Origin: Exiguobacterium aestuarii
GTDB taxonomy: Bacteria; Bacillota; Bacilli; Exiguobacteriales; Exiguobacteriaceae
Direction: 5' to 3'
DNA: 64,000 bases
Assembly (NCBI RefSeq): GCF_020171655.1
Contig: NZ_JAIVAC010000001.1
Span: 1,488,001-1,552,000, forward strand
In this document: positions 16,795 through 26,796 of the stretch, piece by piece
How the letters are laid out: each line of letters starts with the position of its first letter
Position numbering within the stretch: the first letter of the stretch is position 1
The notes under the pieces: generated by a model
The model's database searches: none
Told to the model about the DNA's origin: nothing
The model's input: only the letters and a program-made list of their open reading frames with translations
Program-made: the position numbers and the translations under genes

Positions 16795-18498
16795 ATGTCG
16801 ATCCGAAATAAACTGATCACCGCTTTCAGCATCATGTTCGTTTTACTTCTCGGTGTAAGCGGTTACTCTTGGTATGCCTTGAACGCCTCAAAAGCGGCTC
16901 AAGAAGATATGACCGTCTCCTGGGTACCGGGGATGGACCAAATCCATCAAGTCGATAAACAATTGCTCGAAATTCGACGCCACCTCATTCGTCACGCCCT
17001 CGTCGACGATGCGGTGACGAAACAAAATATCGAGCGAGACATTCAAGCATCCGTTGCGATTTTAGAACAGCGGATGGATGGCTATGAAGCGACAATTATT
17101 ATGGAAGAGGATCAACAGCTCTTCGACCAAGCTAGTGCGAACTGGAACGACTTCCAGACTGTCATGACCGAACTTATCCGTATTTCAAATGAAGAAGGTG
17201 AAGGAGCTGCGGAAGAATACATTCGTGATACGGCTACCGCAAGCGCGGACACGCTCTCGAACGCTCTCGGTCTTCTTGTCAACTTGAACCGTGAAGAAAT
17301 TCAAACGGACACAGCTGCAGCGGCTAAGATGTTTGAACAGGTCCAGCTGACACTTCTCATCGTTCTCGGGGTCGCGGCTGTCATGACCATTCTCATGATG
17401 CTCTTCATCTTCCGTTCGATCTTTGAACCACTCAAAGAGTTCAAGACGAAGATGCACGAACTCGCAACGAGCGAAGGCGATTTGACGACGTCGATTCCCG
17501 TGAAACGTCGTGACGAGTTCGCAGGACTTGCCCGTGACTTCAATCAGTTCATCGCCAACTTACGTCAGTTGATTTTGCAAGTGAACGATGTGACAACAGG
17601 CGTGACGAAACAATCAACCCATATGTATGACGAATTGAAAGAACTCGATACGTATATGACGACGACTGCGGCGACGACCGAAGACTTGACCGCCGGCATG
17701 CAACAGACGGCCGCGAGCGCGCAAGAGATGAACGCGTCTGCGTCGGATATGGAACGGACGATTCATCATATCGTGACGATGGCTGATGAGCGAAAAGTCG
17801 AAGCCAAACAGATTGATGAACGCGCCCTCTCTCTGAAGTCGCATGCGGTGGAAGCGAAGGAGAACGCCATCAGCGTTCTGCAGTCGACACGCACGAACTT
17901 AGAGAAAGCGATGCAAGACGCCAAAGCTGTCCGTGAAATCGCAACGCTCACGAACGATATTCTCGACATCGCCGCTCAAACGAACCTGCTTTCCCTCAAT
18001 GCTTCCATTGAGGCAGCGCGTGCCGGTGAGGCCGGTCGTGGATTTGCCGTTGTCGCTGATGAGATTCGAAAACTTGCCGAGACGAGCCGAGCGACCGTCG
18101 AACGCATCCAAGCCATCTCGACGACCGTCCTCCATTCGGTCGATCATTTGAATGAAAGCTCAGGTCAGATGCTTCACTTCCTCGATACGAACGTGTTGAA
18201 AGACTATGACCAACTCGAGGAGGCGGCCGGCCAATATAGCGAGGACGCGGGACGTTTTGAGACGACGGCGACCGAGTTCGCCGCTGCCGCGGGTGAGCTT
18301 GAGCTATTGACGTCGAATATGATCGGCGTCATTCAAGACGTGGCGACGACCGTCAATAATGGTGCTCTTGGGACGCAAGAGATAGCTGAAAAAGTGACGA
18401 TGTCCGTCGATCGCTTCGCTGAATTGAACCGAGCGACCGAACAGTCACAACAAAAGATGGAAGAACTCGATTCATTGATTCGACAATTCAAAGTATGA
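16795..18498 (+). CDS. methyl-accepting chemotaxis protein
   Basis: A 567-residue membrane chemoreceptor. TM1 spans about residues 10-31, followed by a four-helix-bundle sensor domain (about 32-180) and TM2 (about 181-203, [19 protein letters not shown]). A HAMP domain follows, then the long coiled-coil signalling domain with the highly conserved hairpin tip [20 protein letters not shown] (about 391-410). It signals to CheA/CheW; the ligand is unknown. ATG 16795 follows AAGGAGGA; the longer frame from a TTG is not supported. No chemotaxis genes adjoin it, so it is an orphan receptor. The short hairpin GGGGA-ATCC-TCCCC lies at 16688-16701 upstream. Confidence 0.93.
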   Translation: MSIRNKLITAFSIMFVLLLGVSGYSWYALNASKAAQEDMTVSWVPGMDQIHQVDKQLLEIRRHLIRHALVDDAVTKQNIERDIQASVAILEQRMDGYEATIIMEEDQQLFDQASANWNDFQTVMTELIRISNEEGEGAAEEYIRDTATASADTLSNALGLLVNLNREEIQTDTAAAAKMFEQVQLTLLIVLGVAAVMTILMMLFIFRSIFEPLKEFKTKMHELATSEGDLTTSIPVKRRDEFAGLARDFNQFIANLRQLILQVNDVTTGVTKQSTHMYDELKELDTYMTTTAATTEDLTAGMQQTAASAQEMNASASDMERTIHHIVTMADERKVEAKQIDERALSLKSHAVEAKENAISVLQSTRTNLEKAMQDAKAVREIATLTNDILDIAAQTNLLSLNASIEAARAGEAGRGFAVVADEIRKLAETSRATVERIQAISTTVLHSVDHLNESSGQMLHFLDTNVLKDYDQLEEAAGQYSEDAGRFETTATEFAAAAGELELLTSNMIGVIQDVATTVNNGALGTQEIAEKVTMSVDRFAELNRATEQSQQKMEELDSLIRQFKV

Positions 18499-18534
18499 CA
18501 AAAACCCGCCGACACGTGCTGTTCGGCGGGTTTT
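18499..18534. terminator. bidirectional terminator
   Basis: AACCCGCCGA / TCGGCGGGTT stem flanked by A5 and T4, placed between the convergent chemoreceptor and AGCS symporter genes. Confidence 0.8.
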
Positions 18535-18538
18535 CTAA

Positions 18539-19900
18539 TCAGGCGGCAGACTGCGCCGCTTCTTTTTTTCGTTCGAGTTCGAATCGTTTTGTCTCGGCGA
18601 CGACGACACCCGACAGGAACAAGAGTCCAATCAAGTTCGGAATCGCCATGAGACCGTTGAACACATCCGAGATGGACCAAATCAAATTCAAGTTCGTCGT
18701 CATCGCACCGAGTCCTGCGACTAAAATATAGAGGACACGATACGGGACGATCACTTTTTCCCCGAGTAAATAGTATGCAGAACGTTCCCCGTAATAACAC
18801 CAGCCAAGGACGGTCGAATAGGCGAAGAAGACGAGTGAGACCGTCACGATGATTTCACCAATCGGTCCTAAGAAATAGGCGAATGACGCTTGCGTCAAGG
18901 CAATCCCTTCGAGTCCTTCCGTATATTGACCACCCATGACAATCGTGAGTCCGGTGATTGAACAAACGATTAGCGTATCAATCAACACCTGTGTCATCGA
19001 GACGAGTGCTTGTCGTCCCGGGAAGTCGGTCTTCGCTGCCGCGGCCGCGATCGGTGCAGATCCAAGTCCTGCCTCGTTAGAGAACACACCGCGCGCGACC
19101 CCGTAGCGAATCGCGGCACCTAACGCACCCCCACCGATGGCTTCGGCACTGAATGTGCTCGAGAACATCGTCGATAAGGCACCCGGTACCAATTCAAGGT
19201 TCATGATGAGAATCACGAGCCCGCTTCCGACATAAGCAAAAATCATGAACGGGACGAAGATCCCGACGACTTTTCCGATCGATTTGACACCACCTAAAAT
19301 GACAAACGCTGTTACCGCCATCATGACGATTCCTGTCACAACCATTGGGACGTTGAACGAATTGTTCAAGGCGAGACTGATTGAGTTCGTCTGTACCCCG
19401 TTCCCAATCCCAAAGGCTGCGACCGATGCGAATAAGGCAAACAACATGCCAAGCCACTTTTTCTTTAGCCCGTGTTCTAAGTAATACATCGGTCCCCCGG
19501 CAATTTCGCCTCGTTCATCGACGACACGATATTTGACCGCCAGAATGGCCTCCGCATATTTTGTCGCCATTCCGACAAAACCGGATAACCACATCCAAAC
19601 GACTGCGCCCGGTCCCCCGAGGACGATTGCCGTCGCGACACCGACCATGTTTCCGGTACCGACCGTGGCCGCCAATGCCGTCATCAACGCCTGGAAATGC
19701 GAGATGTCCCCACGTTGTTTCTTCTTCGGTTGCTCATTCTTTGGAATAAAGGCCTCTTTCAAGCCGACACCAAGCCTCGTTACTTGAATAAAGCCGAGAC
19801 GGACGGTCAGGAAGATTCCTGTCCCGACGAGTAAGATTAATAAATGTGGCCCCCAGACGAGATTTGATAAACTCGACAGCCAACTTTCAATTTGATTCAC
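18539..19900 (-). CDS. sodium:alanine (AGCS family) amino acid symporter
   Basis: Na+-coupled uptake of alanine or glycine across the cytoplasmic membrane. The 453-residue protein has about ten hydrophobic helices and the AGCS signatures: TALAATVGTGNMVGVATA (about 73-90), GGPMYYLEHGL, and FSNEAGLGSAPIAAAAA (about 275-290). Length is normal for AlsT/DagA-type carriers. The start follows AGGAGGAGAGC. Upstream lies a cre-like site, suggesting repression when preferred sugars are present. Substrate range beyond alanine/glycine is uncertain; some AGCS members take glutamine. Confidence 0.92.
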   Translation of the reverse strand: MNQIESWLSSLSNLVWGPHLLILLVGTGIFLTVRLGFIQVTRLGVGLKEAFIPKNEQPKKKQRGDISHFQALMTALAATVGTGNMVGVATAIVLGGPGAVVWMWLSGFVGMATKYAEAILAVKYRVVDERGEIAGGPMYYLEHGLKKKWLGMLFALFASVAAFGIGNGVQTNSISLALNNSFNVPMVVTGIVMMAVTAFVILGGVKSIGKVVGIFVPFMIFAYVGSGLVILIMNLELVPGALSTMFSSTFSAEAIGGGALGAAIRYGVARGVFSNEAGLGSAPIAAAAAKTDFPGRQALVSMTQVLIDTLIVCSITGLTIVMGGQYTEGLEGIALTQASFAYFLGPIGEIIVTVSLVFFAYSTVLGWCYYGERSAYYLLGEKVIVPYRVLYILVAGLGAMTTNLNLIWSISDVFNGLMAIPNLIGLLFLSGVVVAETKRFELERKKEAAQSAA

Positions 19901-19988
19901 TGTGTTGCTCTCCTCCTACGTTCTTGATTTGAGCGCTCTCCCTATATTTTTCAGAACATTCACAATCGAGTCAAGGTACACCACAAAA

Positions 19989-20002
19989 AGAAAGCGTTCT
20001 CA
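19989..20002 (-). promoter_or_regulatory. candidate cre (CcpA) site upstream of AGCS gene
   Basis: AGAAAGCGTTCTCA matches the consensus TGWAANCGNTNWCA at all positions but the first. It lies about 90 bases before the symporter start codon in an otherwise gene-free 238-base region, which also holds an AT-rich stretch (20005-20100) with no clear features. Confidence 0.5.
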
Positions 20003-20095
20003 ATACGTTATATAATTGTAATATTTTCCCTGACCCCTTGTTCTTAAGAGCTTCTTAAAATTTATTTCGAAATATGTTTGTAATATATTTAAGAA

Positions 20096-20128
20096 TAAAT
20101 AAGCACCGATTTCAAATGAAATCGATGC
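20096..20128 (-). terminator. terminator of bcp
   Basis: GCA-CCGATTTC / GAAATCG-ATGC hairpin (20103-20128) with an AT-rich minus-strand tail (TTATTTATTC). Confidence 0.55.
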
Positions 20129-20138
20129 TTGATTCTCG

Positions 20139-20576
20139 TTACGAACGGATGGCAGACACGACCTCTTCAACGTGTCCCTTCACTTTGACGTTACGCCACT
20201 CTTCTTGAATATAGCCGTCTTCATTGATCAGGAACGTCGAACGGACGATGCCGTAATACTCTTTCCCGTAATTTTTCTTCAGTTGCCAAACACCGTACAA
20301 TTCAGACACTTCATGATTCTCATCGACGAGCAAGTCGAACGGCAACTCATTCTTCGCGATAAAGTTCTGGTGCTTCTTCTGACTGTCCGCTGAAATCCCG
20401 ATGACGACCGCGCCTTCCATCTTCGGCATCGCATCACGGAAATCACACGCTTCCGTCGTGCAACCCGGTGTCGAGTCACGAGGATAAAAATACAAAACGA
20501 CTTTCTTGCCTAAATAATCTTTTAGCGAGACCATCTCTCCATTTTGGTTTGGTAATGAAAATGTGGGTGCGAGCAT
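20139..20576 (-). CDS. bcp: thioredoxin-dependent thiol peroxidase (Bcp/PrxQ)
   Basis: A 145-residue peroxiredoxin that reduces hydrogen peroxide and organic hydroperoxides using thioredoxin. The peroxidatic cysteine lies in DSTPGCTTEACDFRD (about residues 35-49) and the second cysteine five residues later is the PrxQ resolving cysteine. The preceding VVLYFYPR strand and the NGEMVSLKDYLGKK segment are typical. The lipoprotein gene ends 12 bases upstream of this start (and its stop is read on the same strand), so co-transcription is likely. Confidence 0.93.
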   Translation of the reverse strand: MLAPTFSLPNQNGEMVSLKDYLGKKVVLYFYPRDSTPGCTTEACDFRDAMPKMEGAVVIGISADSQKKHQNFIAKNELPFDLLVDENHEVSELYGVWQLKKNYGKEYYGIVRSTFLINEDGYIQEEWRNVKVKGHVEEVVSAIRS

Positions 20577-20588
20577 CTGTTTTCCTCC

Positions 20589-21392
20589 TTAACCGAACGA
20601 CGGGTCGACGAGTTGTTCGTCGAAGCCATCGATCGCTTCCTCTAATTTTGTCTTCAATGGATCGAGAACTTCGATATACTCGATTGGATCTTCAGTGGCG
20701 GCCGCTTTTCGAAGCGTCTCTTCATTGTCGGTGTACCACGTCTCATACGCTTTAAAGTAATCGGCCATGATCGCTTGGTTCTCTTCGACCGTCAACGTCT
20801 CCGCCATTAAGAGAAAAACGTTATTGTCCGCCTCGAGTGCCGTATAGTCGGTCTGGGCGTTGACTCGGTCGTAGATCGGTCCTGCCTCATCTTCCGGAAC
20901 CTCTGCAAGACGGGCGTTCGCTTCTGCGTTGACCCCATATTCGTTTGCCTGTATCCCGATGAGGAGCTCTCCGACTTCGGCGATGACGTCCTCTGGTAAC
21001 GCAGTCGGCGTGATGACGAGCGACCAATCGTCACCTTCTTTCACAGCGACTTTACTGAGTCGGTTCGGGAGCGGATTGCCGTCTTGGTCGACCATTTCAT
21101 GAACGAGAAACGCCACGTCTTCGTCCTCGTTGACCCAACTCTCATAGATGTCACCCGGGGCAAGCTGACGCGTGACGGCACCGGTCGCCGGAATGTCAGT
21201 CAAGCGACCCGCGTAGTCGATGGCTGCGAGCGCATCGGCATCGCCCGATTCGAGCGCCGTTTGATAGTCCGCATATACTTCCGTGACGGCGTCAGGCAAT
21301 GCGCGTTTCGTTTCTTCTATAACCGTCTCTTCGTCGTTCCCACATGCCCCGAGCGTGAATACGAGGAGGAGCGGAATAAGCCATTTTTTCAT
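20589..21392 (-). CDS. lipoprotein, unknown function
   Basis: A 267-residue exported lipoprotein. The signal peptide MKKWLIPLLLVFTLGACGND contains the lipobox LGAC, with the cysteine at residue 17 as the lipidation site. The mature part is acidic and largely helical (repeated Glu/Ala/Asp-rich helices such as ADYQTALESGDADALAAID). I do not recognise the family. The ATG at 21392 is chosen from the signal peptide and an AGAAAGGA site. It lies just ahead of bcp on the same strand and divergent from the semialdehyde dehydrogenase gene. Confidence 0.75.
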   Translation of the reverse strand: MKKWLIPLLLVFTLGACGNDEETVIEETKRALPDAVTEVYADYQTALESGDADALAAIDYAGRLTDIPATGAVTRQLAPGDIYESWVNEDEDVAFLVHEMVDQDGNPLPNRLSKVAVKEGDDWSLVITPTALPEDVIAEVGELLIGIQANEYGVNAEANARLAEVPEDEAGPIYDRVNAQTDYTALEADNNVFLLMAETLTVEENQAIMADYFKAYETWYTDNEETLRKAAATEDPIEYIEVLDPLKTKLEEAIDGFDEQLVDPSFG

Positions 21393-21519
21393 GTTGTTCG
21401 TCCTTTCTAAAGCCGTGTTCTCCCCCATCCTACCATGTCTCGAATTGTCGCTCCAATGGCGTGTGTTTCTGGAAAATTGTTTCACTAGGATTTCTACGAT
21501 AATTTCGATACAATACAGA

Positions 21520-21533
21520 CGTAAGCGCTTTAA
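21520..21533 (+). promoter_or_regulatory. candidate cre site at the pruA/rocA promoter
   Basis: CGTAAGCGCTTTAA matches 12 of 14 consensus cre positions. It follows a TACAAT -10-like element (21509-21514) by five bases, so a bound CcpA would lie over the probable transcription start of the dehydrogenase gene. The -35 region is weak. Confidence 0.45.
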
Positions 21534-21563
21534 CGCTCAACATCACTTTAAGGGGGAACGAGA

Positions 21564-23108
21564 ATGATTCCATACAAACATGAACCATTCACAGACTTTA
21601 CACAAAAAGAGAATGCCGATGCGATCCAAGCGGCAATCGAGAAAGTGAACGGTGAGCTCGGGAAAGACTATCCGCTCGTAATCGGTGGGGAAAAGGTTAC
21701 GACGGAAGGTAAAATCACGTCTTACAACCCAGCGAACAAAGAAGAAGTGATCGGTCGCGTCTCAAAAGCAAACCAAGAGCTCGCAGAACGTGCGATGCAA
21801 GAAGCACTCACAGCATTTGACTCATGGCGCCACGTCGATCCAGCCGTCCGCGCAGACGTCTTGTTCAAAGCAGCGAACATCGTCCGTAAACGCAAGCATG
21901 AGTTCTCAGCTTATCTCGTCAAAGAAGCAGGTAAGCCATGGAACGAAGCAGATGCGGATACAGCAGAAGCGATCGACTTCATGGAATACTATGCACGTCA
22001 GATGCTCGAACTCAAACCTGGTAAGAAAGTCGAGAGCCGTCCAGGCGAATACAACCGTTATGACTACATCCCACTCGGGGTCGGGATCGTCATCAGCCCA
22101 TGGAACTTCCCGTTCGCAATCATGGCCGGTACAGCTGTTGCGGCAATCGTAGCCGGTAACACGATTCTCTTGAAGCCAGCTTCAACGACACCAATCGTTG
22201 CTGCGAAATTCGTCGAAGTGATGGAAGAGGCAGGTCTTCCAAAAGGTGTTCTCAACTTCATCCCAGGACCTGGCGCAGAAGTTGGAGACTACCTCGTCGA
22301 CCATCCGAAAACTCGTTTCATCAGCTTCACAGGATCGCGTGATGTGGGACTCCGCATCAACGAACGTGCTTCTAAGTTGAACGAAGGTCAAATCTGGCTC
22401 AAACGCGTCATCGCAGAGATGGGCGGAAAAGATACAATCGTCGTCGACGAGTCAGCGGATCTCGAACTCGCAGCACAATCGATCGTCAAATCGGCATTCG
22501 GTTTCTCAGGTCAGAAATGTTCAGCTTGTTCACGTGCCGTCATCGTTGACAGTGTGTATGACACGGTACTTGACCGCGTCGTCGAACTCACGAACGAACT
22601 CTCTGTAGGAAACACAGAGAAGAACGAACACTTCATGGGACCTGTCATCGACGCAGCAGCCTTCAAGAAAATCACATCGTATTTCGATGTGGCAAAAGAA
22701 GAAGGACGCATCGTCGCAGGTGGAAGCGCCGATGACTCAACAGGCTACTTTATCGAGCCGACGGTTGTCGCAGACGTCGACCCGAAAGCACGTCTCATGC
22801 AAGAAGAGATCTTTGGACCAGTCGTCGCCTTCACAAAAGCGAAAGACTTCAAAGAAGCGATCGACATCGCGAACAACACAGAATACGGTTTGACAGGTGC
22901 AGTGCTTACGCGTGACCGCGCAAACCAAGAGTTCGCTCGCCAAAACTTCCACGTTGGTAACCTTTACTTCAACCGTGGTTGCACAGGCGCAATCGTCGGC
23001 TACCAGCCGTTCGGTGGATTCAACATGTCAGGAACGGATTCAAAAGCAGGTGGACCGGATTACATCCAACTCCACATGCAAGCGAAAACAACATCTGAAA
23101 CATTCTAA
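21564..23108 (+). CDS. pruA: L-glutamate gamma-semialdehyde dehydrogenase (P5C dehydrogenase)
   Basis: NAD-dependent oxidation of glutamate semialdehyde (from proline or arginine breakdown) to glutamate. The 514-residue protein is full length for RocA/PruA. It has the cofactor segment [20 protein letters not shown] (about 174-193), the FTGSRDVG loop (about 253), the general-base glutamate in IAEMGGKD, and the catalytic cysteine in [12 protein letters not shown] (about 314-325). The start follows AAGGGGGA. Its codon use is unusual for the window, with frequent GCA/ACA/CCA, a common sign of high expression. No proline dehydrogenase gene adjoins it. Confidence 0.95.
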   Translation: MIPYKHEPFTDFTQKENADAIQAAIEKVNGELGKDYPLVIGGEKVTTEGKITSYNPANKEEVIGRVSKANQELAERAMQEALTAFDSWRHVDPAVRADVLFKAANIVRKRKHEFSAYLVKEAGKPWNEADADTAEAIDFMEYYARQMLELKPGKKVESRPGEYNRYDYIPLGVGIVISPWNFPFAIMAGTAVAAIVAGNTILLKPASTTPIVAAKFVEVMEEAGLPKGVLNFIPGPGAEVGDYLVDHPKTRFISFTGSRDVGLRINERASKLNEGQIWLKRVIAEMGGKDTIVVDESADLELAAQSIVKSAFGFSGQKCSACSRAVIVDSVYDTVLDRVVELTNELSVGNTEKNEHFMGPVIDAAAFKKITSYFDVAKEEGRIVAGGSADDSTGYFIEPTVVADVDPKARLMQEEIFGPVVAFTKAKDFKEAIDIANNTEYGLTGAVLTRDRANQEFARQNFHVGNLYFNRGCTGAIVGYQPFGGFNMSGTDSKAGGPDYIQLHMQAKTTSETF

Positions 23109-23113
23109 TCAAC

Positions 23114-23146
23114 AAGGAGACGTTCCCTCGGGGGAGCGTCTCCTTT
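23114..23146. terminator. terminator between pruA and HD-GYP gene
   Basis: AAGGAGACG-TTCCC / GGGGA-GCGTCTCCTT hairpin after pruA; the plus-strand tail TTTATTAG is a weak T-run. The convergent HD-GYP gene ends two bases beyond it, so it may serve both directions. Confidence 0.65.
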
Positions 23147-23147
23147 A

Positions 23148-24383
23148 TTAGTGTGCTTTAAAAGTCTGATCGAACATGATGGCAATCTCTTCTTGATGGA
23201 GCAGGAACAGATCAAACAGCGTCGGATCGAACGCCCCTTTCATGTCTTTCATCGCGACAATCGTATCGTCATGGGAGAAAGCAGGTTTATACGGGCGAAC
23301 CGTCCGTAACGCGTCATAGACGTCGATGATGGTGACGATTCGGGCCGCGAGTGGGATTTCCTCTCCCTTCAACCCTTTGATATATCCTGTCCCGTCCCAA
23401 CGCTCATGATGATAGAGCGCGATCTGATAAGCCATTTGGATAAAGTAGTTTTGAGGGAACTGTATCTGGAGATCCTTCAACACTTCACCCCCGACGCGCA
23501 CATGATCTTTCATGAAGACCCATTCCTGGTCGGATAACTTATTCGCCTTCAGTAAGATCGAATCTGGTACAGAAATCTTCCCGATGTCATGAAGCGGTGC
23601 CGCGAGTCGAATTCCTTCGATGAAGAGTGGCGACACGTCCGGGTGATGATGGTCATATAAAATCGTCGCAAACAGCGTCGACAAATCTTGTACCCGCTCG
23701 ATATGGTTCCCCGTCTCATTGTTACGTAGTGCGGACAGCCGTAACAACGTCCGGACGAGCCCCTCTTGATAATCGATCAATTCTTTTTCCCGCTCGGCGA
23801 GGATACGCTGTGCTTCTTCCCGTCCTGCTTCGATCCGGTGCCGTTCGACCGCACCGAGAAGGGCGTTACTGAAATCTTGCAGTGCCTGTTGCTCGTATTC
23901 CGTGTACGTTCGCTCCGAGACGACGGAATCAAATCCGACGAACCCTTGGCACGTCTTGCCTTGCATCATCGGGACCGCCAGCAAGCTTTGAATCGACTGC
24001 GGTTCGAGAATCCCGCGGACGACACTAGTTTCTGGTAAATCTGCCACGCGTGGAATGTACATCGTCTCGCCTGCCACGTGAGTGTTGACCCATTCGGGCA
24101 GCACGTCGATCGGCACGTCTTGAAGATTGTCCATCTCGGCGGTGATGCCCTCGGCGCACCACTCGAACGTGTTGTGACAAACCTGATTCGTGAAATCGTA
24201 ATCGAAGACATAGACGCGGTCGACCGCGAAATAATGTCCAAGTTCGGCTAGCGACTGGTCAACCCGCTTTTTGAAATCCGCAATCTCTGTTGTTAAAAAG
24301 CGATTGAGGAGTGACGAAAGCAGGTGATGGAGTCGCTCTTGTTGTTGTAACTGTAACGTCAATGATTCATGCGAAGTTGCCAT
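23148..24383 (-). CDS. GAF-HD-GYP domain protein (putative c-di-GMP phosphodiesterase)
   Basis: A 411-residue cytosolic protein. A GAF sensor domain spans about residues 20-175 (VDRVYVFDYDF to GFVGFDSV). A short helical linker follows, then an HD-GYP domain (about 205-400) with the metal ligands HIERV, LHDIGK and HHERWDGTGY. The GYP triad reads GYI, so the proline is replaced; the metal-binding residues look complete. HD-GYP enzymes degrade cyclic-di-GMP. The GAF ligand is unknown. It is convergent with pruA and shows no operon partner. Confidence 0.85.
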   Translation of the reverse strand: MATSHESLTLQLQQQERLHHLLSSLLNRFLTTEIADFKKRVDQSLAELGHYFAVDRVYVFDYDFTNQVCHNTFEWCAEGITAEMDNLQDVPIDVLPEWVNTHVAGETMYIPRVADLPETSVVRGILEPQSIQSLLAVPMMQGKTCQGFVGFDSVVSERTYTEYEQQALQDFSNALLGAVERHRIEAGREEAQRILAEREKELIDYQEGLVRTLLRLSALRNNETGNHIERVQDLSTLFATILYDHHHPDVSPLFIEGIRLAAPLHDIGKISVPDSILLKANKLSDQEWVFMKDHVRVGGEVLKDLQIQFPQNYFIQMAYQIALYHHERWDGTGYIKGLKGEEIPLAARIVTIIDVYDALRTVRPYKPAFSHDDTIVAMKDMKGAFDPTLFDLFLLHQEEIAIMFDQTFKAH

Positions 24384-24476
24384 GTGCCAAACCTCCCTTT
24401 TGTCTGGAATATATGCAATCGTTCCATGAGTTTATTTTACCCAATTTTCAGTCTTTTTACCCTGCTTATCCCAATT

Positions 24477-24504
24477 GAAAAACCGGGCGACGATGCACCC
24501 GGTT
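24477..24504 (-). terminator. terminator of the riboflavin operon
   Basis: AACCGGG (24481-24487) pairs with CCCGGTT (24498-24504); five T follow on the minus strand, just after ribH. Confidence 0.75.
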
Positions 24505-24509
24505 CTTCC

Positions 24510-24974
24510 TCACACTTGCTTCAATAAATTCGCCATTTCAATGGCTGATGTTGCAGCTTCCCAGCCTTTATTTCCTGCTTTCGTACCAGCCCGTTCAATC
24601 GCCTGCTCGATCGTCTCCGTCGTCAATACGCCAAAGATGACTGGGACCTCCGATTGATAGCTCGCTTGCGCGATTCCTTTCGCCGCTTCGTTACACACGT
24701 AATCAAAGTGTGGTGTCGCGCCACGGATGACGGCCCCTAGCGTGATGACCGCATCATATTTTTGACTCATCGCCATTTTTTTCGCCACGAGTGGGAGCTC
24801 AAACGCACCCGGGACGAAAGCGAGTGACACGTCCTCTTCTTTCACGCCATGACGCTTCAATGCATCTTTCGCACCGTCTAGAAGACGCATCGTGATCAAG
24901 TCGTTGAATCGACCGACGACGATTCCAATCTTTAAGCCTTCTCCTACTAAATTACCTTCAAATGTATATGTCAT
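24510..24974 (-). CDS. ribH: 6,7-dimethyl-8-ribityllumazine synthase
   Basis: Condenses the pyrimidinedione with dihydroxybutanone phosphate to lumazine. The 154-residue protein has the typical [10 protein letters not shown] start, [14 protein letters not shown], and the phosphate/active-site segment [16 protein letters not shown], with the catalytic histidine at about residue 89. It would form the icosahedral capsid with RibE as in Bacillus. It is the last gene of the operon, five bases behind ribBA. Confidence 0.96.
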   Translation of the reverse strand: MTYTFEGNLVGEGLKIGIVVGRFNDLITMRLLDGAKDALKRHGVKEEDVSLAFVPGAFELPLVAKKMAMSQKYDAVITLGAVIRGATPHFDYVCNEAAKGIAQASYQSEVPVIFGVLTTETIEQAIERAGTKAGNKGWEAATSAIEMANLLKQV

Positions 24975-24979
24975 CTCAT

Positions 24980-26155
24980 TTATCCTCCAATATGGTTCAT
25001 TTTGAGTTGTTTCGTCATACGATATGATTCATTCGCTTCGTGTGCACCGACGTGAAGCGGGACACGCTCGACGACGGTGATGCCACATGATTCTAAGGCA
25101 TCGACTTTTTCAGGGTTGTTCGTCATGAGTCGTACACGGGTCACCCCGAGGTCACGGAGCATCGCCGCACTGACACGATAGTCACGCATGTCGGGATGGA
25201 ATCCGAGTGCCTCGTTCGCCTCGACCGTATCCAACCCTTCCTCTTGTAAGGCATAGGCTTTCAGTTTGTTCACGAGTCCGATGCCTCGCCCTTCCTGACG
25301 CATATAGAGAACAATGCCCGACTCCTGTTCGATTCTCTCGATGGCGGCATCAAGTTGCGGACCACAGTCACATCGGAACGACCCAAAGACGTCTCCCGTC
25401 AAACATTCGGAATGGATCCGAACGAGCGGAACGTCTGTAAGCGTCTCGGTCACGAGGGCCACATGCTCTTGTCGGTCGAATCGGTTTTCGTATCCAATCA
25501 TTCGAAACGTCCCTTTCGATGAAGGGAGTGACACGTCCGCTTCACGCGTGACAAGGCTCGTCTCCATATACTGGACCAATGCTTCGATTGTGATGAATGC
25601 CAATTCGTGACGTTTTGCGACTTCGACCAAGTCCGGGACGCGGGCCATCTCCCCGTCTTCTCGAATGATTTCGCAGATGACGGCTACCGGCTCACTACCA
25701 GCAAGGCGTGCCAAATCGACGGATGCTTCTGTGTGACCACGACGCACCGAGACCCCTCCTTTTTTGGCGATGAGCGGGAAGAGATGTCCCGGTCGTTGAA
25801 AGTCAGAAGGACGTGACGATGGGTTTGCTAATTCACGAACGGTGTGGGAGCGCTCGCTCGCCGAGATACCTGTCGTCGAATCGATATGATCGACACTGAC
25901 CGTGAACGCCGTACCATGTGGGTCCGTGCTATTGGTTACCATTGGTGCAAGTTCAAGGCGCGCCGCCACTTCTTCGGCGACGGCCGCACAGACGAGTCCT
26001 TTCCCTTCCGTGATTAAAAAGTTCATCGTCTCGGATGTCATCTTGTCACCGAGCACGACAAAGTCACCTTCATTCTCACGATTCTCGTCATCGATGACGA
26101 TGATCGGACGTCCGCGTCCTAATTCCTCAATGGCCCGTTCAATCGAATCAAACAT
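24980..26155 (-). CDS. ribBA: bifunctional DHBP synthase / GTP cyclohydrolase II
   Basis: Two-domain enzyme providing both riboflavin precursors. The N-terminal RibB domain (about 1-200) has [12 protein letters not shown] (metal and substrate residues) and the [13 protein letters not shown] segment. The C-terminal RibA domain has the zinc cysteines in [15 protein letters not shown] and the [13 protein letters not shown] loop. About 391 residues is the normal length. I place the start at the ATG whose first base overlaps the ribE stop (TAATG); GGCGG lies seven bases before it. Translation is probably coupled to ribE. Confidence 0.95.
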   Translation of the reverse strand: MFDSIERAIEELGRGRPIIVIDDENRENEGDFVVLGDKMTSETMNFLITEGKGLVCAAVAEEVAARLELAPMVTNSTDPHGTAFTVSVDHIDSTTGISASERSHTVRELANPSSRPSDFQRPGHLFPLIAKKGGVSVRRGHTEASVDLARLAGSEPVAVICEIIREDGEMARVPDLVEVAKRHELAFITIEALVQYMETSLVTREADVSLPSSKGTFRMIGYENRFDRQEHVALVTETLTDVPLVRIHSECLTGDVFGSFRCDCGPQLDAAIERIEQESGIVLYMRQEGRGIGLVNKLKAYALQEEGLDTVEANEALGFHPDMRDYRVSAAMLRDLGVTRVRLMTNNPEKVDALESCGITVVERVPLHVGAHEANESYRMTKQLKMNHIGG

Positions 26156-26796
26156 TACCATTCCGCCTTTCCATAACCTTGTGATGCCAAAGATTCGAGT
26201 GTCATCTTCGACTGTCCGACTAGTTTTTCCATATATTTTGCCAACAAGTCACATTCCAAATTGACGGGGTCACCGACGTGCTTCGACCCGAGAACGGTCT
26301 CACTATACGTGTGCGGGATCAACGACAACGTAAACCCACGTTCCGATACATCGAATACGGTCAGACTCGTTCCGTCCACCGAAATCGAGCCTTTCGGCAC
26401 GATGTAGGGGAGAAGCGAAGGGTCGCATTGAATGTCGACATATACGGCATTTGCGAGTGGACGCTTCTTGGTGATGCGCCCGACGCCGTCAACATGTCCG
26501 GACACGAAATGCCCGCCGAATCGCCCGTTCGCCGGCATCGCTCGTTCGAGATTGACGCGCGTTCCTGGCTTCACGCCATCGAGACTGGATGCTTTCAGTG
26601 TCTCTGGCATCACATCAACGGCGAATGTTGACGCATCAAACGTTGTGACCGTCAAACAAATCCCATTTACCGAAATGCTGTCGCCGATTTTTACGTCATC
26701 GAGCACCTTTGCCCCCGATAGGACGAGCCGCAAGGACGGACCGTTTCGTTTCACCGCTTTGACCGAACCGATTTCTTCTACGATTCCTGTAAACAT
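26155..26796 (-). CDS. ribE: riboflavin synthase alpha subunit
   Basis: Dismutates two lumazine molecules to riboflavin. The 213-residue protein shows the internal duplication of two lumazine-binding domains: MFTGIVEEIGSV with GDSISVNGICLTV, and GHVDGVGRI with GSISVDGTSLTV. Its start overlaps the ribD stop by one base (TGATG) and its stop overlaps ribBA, so the operon is translationally coupled throughout. Confidence 0.96.
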   Translation of the reverse strand: MFTGIVEEIGSVKAVKRNGPSLRLVLSGAKVLDDVKIGDSISVNGICLTVTTFDASTFAVDVMPETLKASSLDGVKPGTRVNLERAMPANGRFGGHFVSGHVDGVGRITKKRPLANAVYVDIQCDPSLLPYIVPKGSISVDGTSLTVFDVSERGFTLSLIPHTYSETVLGSKHVGDPVNLECDLLAKYMEKLVGQSKMTLESLASQGYGKAEW

